A stretch of DNA of 64,000 nucleotides from Dromaius novaehollandiae (taxonomy: Eukaryota; Chordata; Aves; Casuariiformes; Dromaiidae), in NCBI RefSeq assembly GCF_036370855.1, contig NC_088112.1, positions 13,942,469 through 14,006,468 on the forward strand, written 5' to 3'. Below the pieces are notes generated by a model. The model saw only the letters and a program-made list of their open reading frames with translations, made no database searches and was not told the origin of the DNA. Numbering within the stretch: the stretch's first letter is position 1; each line of letters starts with the position of its first letter. The translations under genes and the position numbers were made by a program. Below are positions 56,471 through 64,000 of this stretch, piece by piece.

Positions 56471-59400
56471 CTGGGCCACACCTATTTCAGTCTATTCATC
56501 CCTCGTCTTATGCTGGAAGTCATGCCTGTGGTGTGAGATCTTCCACATGAGTCAAAACAACTCTCTCTCTCAGGCAAGCTTGGTACAGGAATCACTAGTA
56601 TGATCTACAGTCTGGTTTGCACAGTGCACCTAACTGGTCCTATTGCTCCCTTCAGGCCTCAGAAAACTATTAACTTATAAAAAAAATCCAACTTGGAAGC
56701 AAGCCACAGCCCTCTTGTACCCTTCAGCCTGGTGGGAAGGAAGAAGAATTTATATTTATATTTTGCTGGATGTGAAATATAAGGCAGAGGAAACCAGGGG
56801 ACAGACCCATCTGTGAATATCTAACACACTAACTATCCAGTCCTGTTTCACCCAGCTGTCTCAGTCCTGCCAATGGAAAGGTCTGCCCTTCCAGCCAGGA
56901 GCTTCCCCACAGCTTGTCAGCTTTTGTTTGCAGAAGAATGTAGTTGCCCTAGGAAACCACACTCAGTGGGAGAGCAAGTCACTCCCCAAGCTATAACCGA
57001 TGCCAGGGAGTTGGAACTGATCTCTGCATTCAAAGGGAGATCCAGTTTAGAAGCTGCCTGTCAGAGCAATGAGCTCTCCCTGCTGACTGAGGGGTGTCCT
57101 GCCATTCCCAATATCAATGCTTTGCAAGGCAGTCTTTGCTCTTTAAAAATTGTTAAACAAGAGATGGTGGGAGCTGGGTTTGGATCTACAAGGCCTGAGC
57201 AAATAACACCTGCACAGTGAAAAATTTCCACAGCTAACCAGCATGACATCCTATTGGGCTATAAAGGACTTGCAGCCTCAGAAGGCCACCAAGATATGTA
57301 CTTCGATGGGCTTCGCAAGAGCTAGCTGATTTCATGGCAGTTAACAGTACTTGTAGCTTAGATAAGGGTAATCAAAATCTCATCATTCAGGGTGTAAACT
57401 GATCGCCTGCAGGGGTTAGAATGGAATTTTACTTCATGTGCCTCATTGCATAACTGCCTGGATTCATTGTGGGTATTTTCCAGCTCCTGCTGAGCACCAG
57501 CTCTAGGCCACGGCTAGTGAAGCATGGCACATGGGCTGAAAAGATAAAGTCATCAGGCAAAAATCACATTTCTGTTGTTTGGGGACAAAGTAAAATGTGT
57601 CTGGCCTTGGCTTTTACTAAAGCATGAAAATAAGAGACAATGACTGTCACCAAGCTGCTGAAACAGCAGAATTTCAGAGGAAGAGAAATCTGTCCTGAGA
57701 TCAACCTACTGTGACCAGCAAGAAGAGTACCAGCAAGCCTACAAGCTCAGAGTGCAAAGAAAGATTATGGAGCAGGAATTGACCCCTTTGAGAAATGCAG
57801 CCCCATCCCACGCTGCTGGCTGGCCCCTAGCAGGGCACTTTGGTTGAGGGGTACCCATAACCAGCCCTCAAAAGGACCAGGCTGTTCTACGTAATCCAAC
57901 AACTCTCCTCACCAGCTGTCTCCACCTGAACGATGACAGACAAGAGCGTAATGTTTTTCTCTACCAAATTATTATTTATGTTTTATCAGTGGCAAAGGCT
58001 CTGTAATGTTGGAATTGGCCACTGGGCGTGGTGGCACAGGTGCCAGTCCCCATCTCTGCAGTCACAGCAGGAGGCCAAAATATGCCCTGTGTGGGTGTTG
58101 GTTGCTCTTAGATTGTATCACCACATCCTGCTCCGCTAAGTGAACCATGAAACACTGATCTCTGCCATATCCCACTGCCAGCCTGATGGCAAGTGCCATG
58201 AGCCAGGCATATGATCTATCACAGCACCAGCCATTCCTCTGGAGGATCCTGTGGGAAGAGTTGTCTTCAAATTTGTAAATACAGGTTAGTTGAGAATAGG
58301 CATTTTCTATGCACATACCTGAAAGACTGCAGAGAAAGATGACAACAGTGACATTACTGGGGGGGGGGGGGGGGGGGTCTGCTGCCATAGATTGCAAGTA
58401 GAACTGCTTTGAAGCCAGTGGGGGATATTTTCCATTGAAAATTATCAACTAAAATATTAAGTTACCATAACTGAAAACATATTCTGTTTTGGTTAAAGTT
58501 GTGGATTTGCCATAAGCTTCTCTCTCTCTCCTTCCACACTTCCCAGATTTAGGGAGCAGTGGACAACATCCATGAAGATTTGATTTTGGTCAAAAGTCCA
58601 ATTTTTAAATTGAATGCCATGGAACATCTTCAAGCCACCCACAACTGTTACATTTCAGCCACTGTGCAACCTTTCCCCAACCTGCTATTGATGTGGCAGT
58701 ACCTGCGTAAGAGAGACTTGTCTCTTCATATGACATGTAGAAAGGCTTAAACTCTTCCAGAAAGAGAGGCCTGCTGTCAGATAGCATGATCATCTTCAAC
58801 AGCATCAGTTTGGTTGCTAACAGAATAGATTAGCTTTATCAAAACTAACAGTGCAGTCACTCCCTGATGCTTTAGGGAGAAGAGGAAAACCAGAAACATA
58901 ACATGATTCCTAAAAATCTGGGTAGGTCTAATGCAGTTAAGGAAACCTTCTGTTTGGTCCTCACTGGTCAGTTGCCTCTACTCACATCAAAATTTAAGTT
59001 TCACTGTAGGCATTCAAAGCATAAGCCTGGAGGCTTCCTTCTCTGTGTTCTGGTCAAATACTCTGGAGAACAAGTTCACTGTCATCAAATTCCTTACAAA
59101 CTTGTATCTGATTTCCAGATAATACACTTGTTATTGAACTAATAATACCTATGCCCTGGTGGGAGTGTTTGCCAGGCCCTTTTTGGCAATCACTGTAACA
59201 TACTATGACCAGTTCCATCCAACTTGACTTCTCATACAAACATGAGACTTCTGACAGTAGCGCCCCACAGAAAAGCACTCTTTACGTATTTGACATCCAG
59301 GACAGGCATGGATCACGTCTCTGAAAGGGAGTGCTAAACACAAAGACTGGTCTTCTGCCAGGCTAAACGCCTTCTGGCATCGCCAGTATGCCGCCAGCAG

Positions 59401-62339
59401 AGACAGCTGATTGCCATGGAAGTGTTGTTCTTTTTTTCCCCTCCCAACTTTTCTTCTGGAGGAGAGGGAAGACGAGCTGTCATCTTTCTCTACATCACCA
59501 GGGGCTGCACCTGTGCTGTTGGCTCCACTTTTTGTTCCTCATTTCTCTGGCCTCCCATTTACACTCCATCAAAGAGGAGAAAAACACTCTTCCAAAGAGT
59601 TTGTGGGGAATCTGGTTTTTTTCCATTCTGTTTCATGCTGCATGAAGCACTCTGCCCACTACTGGAAGACATCTTCAAAGTCCTTTTGTTCACCTCTCAA
59701 GCACATGCACTTCATGATAGTTCAGCATGTGTTTAACCCAACCTGTTTTCCCTAGGACTGTTATAAACCATGTCTTTTTCCATAGGCATTCATCCACATG
59801 CAGAATTCTGTTATCCCTATAGCAAGAATGTGCTCACCACAGGAAGCCCTGAGGTTTACCCAATTACCTTTAGCTACACCTTTGCCTTCTCTCATTTGAT
59901 AACACTGCTTCACACACCACACTGGCCTGTGCACCCATATCCAACTGGATAAGCACCCCACTGCAACCAGGTGGCCAGTCTGATGGTGGAACAGATTGGC
60001 TAACAAACACCTAATGACAGCAGTGGGAAGTAGTGTTAAGCAGTGGCAACTGATTAGCAAATTGGCTAGCAGGAGCAGCATGTGGCAGACACCAACAGCA
60101 GCATCCCAGAGCAGAAATGAGGTCAGGGAAAGACTCAGATCAGGGCTAATTCTGGTTTTACTAAAGACATTTCAAACCATAACCTGGCCTTTTCCTCCAT
60201 TTCTCAGCACCTGGCAGAAGGGTTAAACCAATTCAACATCACACAGGCAGTATGCAGGGAAGAAGCCCAGCTCCTATGAGCATTCACTTTGTCTTAAAAG
60301 ATCTGATGTCTTGGTTGAACATGCTCCAAGGGTTTGCCCATGCATGAATGATGGTGAGAGACAAGTGATAGTCTTTCCTTCTGGGTCTCCCAGCCTGGGG
60401 TCCCTTCCAAGGTTGGGGTTTATTTGCTCCTATTCCCCACTGAGAATAAGACATTTGTAGAGTCCTTTTCATTTGTCTCCCTTCTGAATTCCTGTTGCAT
60501 CTTCTCCATTGCCATCTACCCCTTCTGCAGGCCTGCTACACCATCCAGATGCCTGCAGTGCAGAGGTTCATATTGTGTGAGTTACTACTGCATCTACAGA
60601 AGGTCTGTCCACCATCACAGGCTGCAGATTGACTCCAGACCAGGTGCAGCACACAACTGAGTGTCAGTAGCCAGATGCTATTTTCTTCTTGTATTCATCA
60701 CCCTGTCCTGCTCCATGGCCTGTTTGCCTTATGTGCTGACTTTAAGGGACATGCTTTGCCTTGTTAATAGCCATTGGAGATACCCTGGAGTCCACTTGCA
60801 AAGATGTAGGACAGAGAGACACCCATGATTCACTCCAGTGTGAGCACTGTATTACCATCACTGAGAACTAGAGTGGAAAGGACCTCCTGGGTCATCAGGT
60901 TCATCTGCTTCTTGTTACTAGTAACCACATCAGTAGATCAATTAGGAAACATTTGATTATCTGGTACAACTAACAGGCTTTTCAGTATAGCAGAGGAACA
61001 ACAGAATCCAAAGGGTAGAGCTGGAACAAGGCAGCATCAGGCTTGAAACAAGGGGTAAGCATTTAACAGGGCCCGTGTTTGAGCAGGGGAACAGTGGTCC
61101 AGGGGTTTCCACATCACTGGCAGTTTTTCAGCCTAGCCTGAATGTTTTGCCAAGACATTTTCATCCAGGGGATTTCACCCTCAAATCCATAAGTCTCTGG
61201 ACAGCTGCCACAGGGTTTGTGAAAGTTAACAAAGAAAAACAGTTCCTATCAGCTACGTAGTAATATACTTACTGGGAATTTTTTGATGGATTTGCATCTT
61301 CACCAGGAGACATCTATAGAAATCCACAAGCTGTAAGAAAAGGCTGAAAATCATTGCTCTGACCAGAGAAAGAAAAACCCTCTGAGAAATCCTCTGGCTG
61401 CACTTAACAGATCAAGTTGAAGGATAACACTGTCTTGTTGCATCCTTACCAGCCACCAGTGGATTTCTTCGACCTGGATCCAGACTGCCAAGGACATGAA
61501 GGCAATGGGAAGTGACCCTCAGGAGGCCTGCCTTGCATCTGCCCTGCAAGATCTGGGGAGCAGGTCTCAAACATACCTCACAGGGCTGCATTTCCCACAG
61601 CACCTCCTACAGCAGTCTACCAACCTTGCAGCCCCTGGCTTCTCTGCCATGGGTTTTTCCCATGCCACAATTACAACATTGTTTCCAAGCTGAGCTGCTC
61701 AGCCATTGGAGTGTAATTTAAAGAAAACTAAGAACTAGACCCATCACCAGGCATAACCATTACAAAAGCAAACAGTTAAATGGATTTTATTTGTTTTCAA
61801 GGTATAGCATAAAACTCCAAAATGCCATAACCCCATGCCATAGGCTTTTGTTCAGATGCTTTTAAAGATGCTTTCCCAATGGTTAGACTGACATTAGCAT
61901 CTCTGTGCTGGAGATTTAATAAACAAATAAGTCACTCATATTTACTGAAAAACTTGGGGAATTTTAATATTTTTTCCTAATTGAACAAGTACACACTACA
62001 TCATACTTAGTGGTGCAAATACCTCTACTTCACTGACAATTCCAAAAATAAAACAAAGCTTGAATGAGGAAATAAACAATTTAGGCCAAATAAAATGCTC
62101 TGTTTCATTATCAAGCTTTTCTATATTCCACATTTATAATAAAACCAAATTGCTCCTATCTGAAATGTAGTTTAGAGCTGAAATCACTTCAAAGGCTCAG
62201 ATGTGTTCAGAACAAATGCTTGCATAGCACAGAGGTATGTTTCAAGCCTGTGTTGGGTGCTTAACTACCTGATTTAGTGGAATTGCCCAGAATTCACAGC
62301 ATACCCTGCTCAATGGACCCTGAATTTGTGGCAAGTAGC
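56471..62339. other. Intergenic, no gene recognised
   Basis: No Kazal exon or other identifiable gene. A 128-codon minus frame at 58062-58448 includes proline codons made by the poly-G run and has no family match. Confidence 0.4.
58359..58377. repeat. Poly-G tract (19)
   Basis: Nineteen G in a row; length is likely polymorphic or uncertain in assembly. Confidence 0.9.
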
Positions 62340-62362
62340 GGGGGGGGGGGGGGGGGGGGGGG
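62340..62362. repeat. Poly-G tract (23)
   Basis: Twenty-three G in a row followed by a purine-rich GAAGAAGAGGGGAGG stretch. Four-stranded G structures are plausible. Confidence 0.9.
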
Positions 62363-62689
62363 AAGAAGAGGGGAGGACAGAATTTGAAACACTAAGTGAC
62401 AAGACATGAATTCTCCTTGCCTCTAAGGAACAGGACAAACAGTTCAGGTTTGTCCAGGAATGGAAGACATGCCTAGAGCTTCACACTGGATGTTTATAGG
62501 ACCTTTCCAAAGGCAACAGTGCCAAGATCTTAGTAAAAGAAGGTCCAAGTATTATCCATTTGAAGAGTATAACAGTCAAATGTAAATCTATTCAGGCTAT
62601 CCCTGTTCAGTGGATGTCTAAAGCCCCTTTTCAGAGGATCATCCCATTTAAACCATCTGAAGGAGATCAGAAGGCCTGACAGTGGATGC

Positions 62690-64000
62690 ACACATGTGCA
62701 GAAGACTTGCTCTGTGTTGGACTTGCTGTGCATACTCTACTGAAAGGCATGGTGCACATGTGTTAGGGCTGGCTGTGGGCAGGTCTCATGTCCATAGGCT
62801 GTGCAGGACACTTGTAGACCTCAGAGACAAAGCAGCAAGAGCGGCCAGAGCAGAGAGACACAGTGATGAGATGTCCAATGACACCTTGGAGCAGTCAGAG
62901 CTGCTGACCGGCAGCTCCAGAACTAGCTGAAGGAAGAAGGCATGCATACTGTCACACAGAGGATACTCCAAGGATGAGCAATTCAGTCAATAGGCTGAGA
63001 AAGGCTATTGCAATGGAAATGCAGATATCTGAGGATTACAGCATGAGTTGCCTGCTGGAGGCTAAGAGGGTGGTCCCACATCTGGACTGGCCCCTACTCT
63101 GTGCGCTGGGGAAGAACTCATGGTGTGGTCCACATGGTTACCACCAGCACAGGATGGAGACAGAACAATCCTGAAGGCAATATTTATGCCGGTAGCTAGG
63201 AGGCTAAAGGCCAGGACCAACCTGGTAACATTCTCATAAATGCTTCCCATATGTACATCGAGCCTAGTGTAAAGACATTGGAAGGTTCAGAAAATAGTAC
63301 CATGAAGAAAGGCTTGAATAAGTAGACGCTATACAGTAAGGATCTAAATATTAAATCCAAATTAAAACAGATCAAGGCTGCTGACACAAAAAGGAGGTCT
63401 CAAACTAAATATTGTGGGAAAGCCAACAGCTGTGACAAGGTAGTTGTTTTGGGGAAAAACAGTCTCCAATGGAGAAGTCATAAAAATTTTTCATCCTTGA
63501 GTGAAAGGCTAGGAAAGGAGCTCAAAACAGTCATGGAAGAAAACAGCAGACTGCAGCCTCAACAGAATATCCTGCTTAGGCATACGAAGCTTGAGAACAG
63601 AACAAGACAACTCTGTACATGCATTACTATCCAAGTGCCAAGGGTCTAAAAGTGAGATGGGCAAATGGCAATGCCCCGGTTTCAGTTAGGAATATTAACA
63701 TAACCACCATCTCAGAAACTTGGTGGAAGGAAGATAGGCAGCGGGATATGGTAATGAGCAGCTGCAAATTATACAGGAATGAGAGTAGGTTATGCAGGCA
63801 GAGGAGTGGATCTACACATTAAGAAGAGCTTATCAGAGAGCATAACCGAGTTAACTGTATCAACAGGTACAAGGAATTCCAAGGATTGCAGTCCCGTGCC
63901 TGGATATTATAGTATTAGGGTTATGCTGTCATCCACCCATCCAGAACAGGGCAACAACTGCGAAATCCTAAGGGAGATGAAAGAGGCTATGACAGAAACA
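62690..64000 (+). mobile_element. Decayed LINE-like element, runs off the right edge
   Basis: The plus strand has a long, mostly open, polar frame from about 63220 to 63650 (one internal stop). Near 63690-63780, I-S-E-T-W-W is followed by a C-K-L-Y-R-N-E piece, reminiscent of the I-S-E-T-W-W...G-Y-x-L-F-R motif of CR1-type endonuclease. Several stops and frame changes follow. Not assigned to a family with confidence. Confidence 0.4.

Noticed and set aside
58062-58448. 128-codon minus-strand frame with a proline run
   Set aside because: The proline codons come from the poly-G tract; no homology or splice context.
1-64000. tRNA, rRNA, CRISPR, bacterial mobile elements, endogenous retrovirus
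   Set aside because: None recognised; the composition and gene structure are those of a vertebrate chromosome.

Overview
This window is vertebrate nuclear DNA, and almost certainly a bird. It carries the egg-white ovomucoid/ovoinhibitor type of Kazal inhibitor genes, split into the two-exon-per-domain pattern known for those genes. It also holds CR1-type LINE fragments and old MIR SINEs, and has no bacterial-style dense coding. The encoded proteins resemble but are not identical to what I recall of the chicken proteins, so I do not assign a species. All genes seen lie on the minus strand, and nearly every long plus-strand open frame is antisense shadow or intron noise.

Layout from left to right. 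(1) 749-3503 is the 5' part of ovomucoid: TATA box, signal peptide, 20-nt mini-exon, Kazal domain 1 complete and the first half of Kazal domain 2. The rest of the gene lies off the left edge. (2) 3504-15730 is a 12-kb spacer with three clear decayed Kazal-gene exons (6475-6535, 11618-11750, 12557-12576), one weak one near 11288, and a CR1 3' end at 7075-7524. (3) 15736-27040 is a complete ovoinhibitor gene: 16 coding exons, seven Kazal domains, 476 codons plus stop, TATA box and poly(A) signal. (4) 27041-34140 is spacer with a CR1 reverse-transcriptase remnant and a MIR. (5) 34144-51629 is a third secreted inhibitor gene of LEKTI (SPINK5) type: signal peptide, three four-cysteine LEKTI-style domains, a linker, and one classical Kazal half-domain whose 3' completion is ambiguous. 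(6) 51630-64000 is intergenic, with a near-perfect 195-bp tandem duplication, a second MIR fragment, two long poly-G tracts and a decayed LINE-like stretch at the right edge.

How the parts fit: the three genes are co-oriented, each starts with a TATA box 60-90 bp upstream of a hydrophobic signal peptide, and each uses the same exon phases (signal exon ends phase 1; mini-exon restores phase 0; each domain is an 'a' exon phase 0 to 2 and a 'b' exon phase 2 to 0). They form one tandem family grown by duplication. The reactive-site residues (two after the second cysteine) are Lys in both visible ovomucoid domains; Arg x4, Phe, Met, Leu in ovoinhibitor; and Asn, Arg, Arg, Lys in the LEKTI-like protein. 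The cluster should therefore inhibit a spread of trypsin-, chymotrypsin- and elastase-like proteases.

The most interesting signal is a block of roughly 75-210 bp, seen five times in the same orientation (about 4085-4250, 8500-8735, 14292-14420, 29012-29190, 32470-32610). It lies upstream of each ovomucoid/ovoinhibitor-type gene or pseudogene and was not seen in the LEKTI-like half. A TGTTCT steroid-receptor half-site is kept in four of five copies. It is either a co-duplicated regulatory element or the footprint of five ancestral gene units. The second is the loss of the final Kazal cysteine in both candidate last exons of the LEKTI-like gene.
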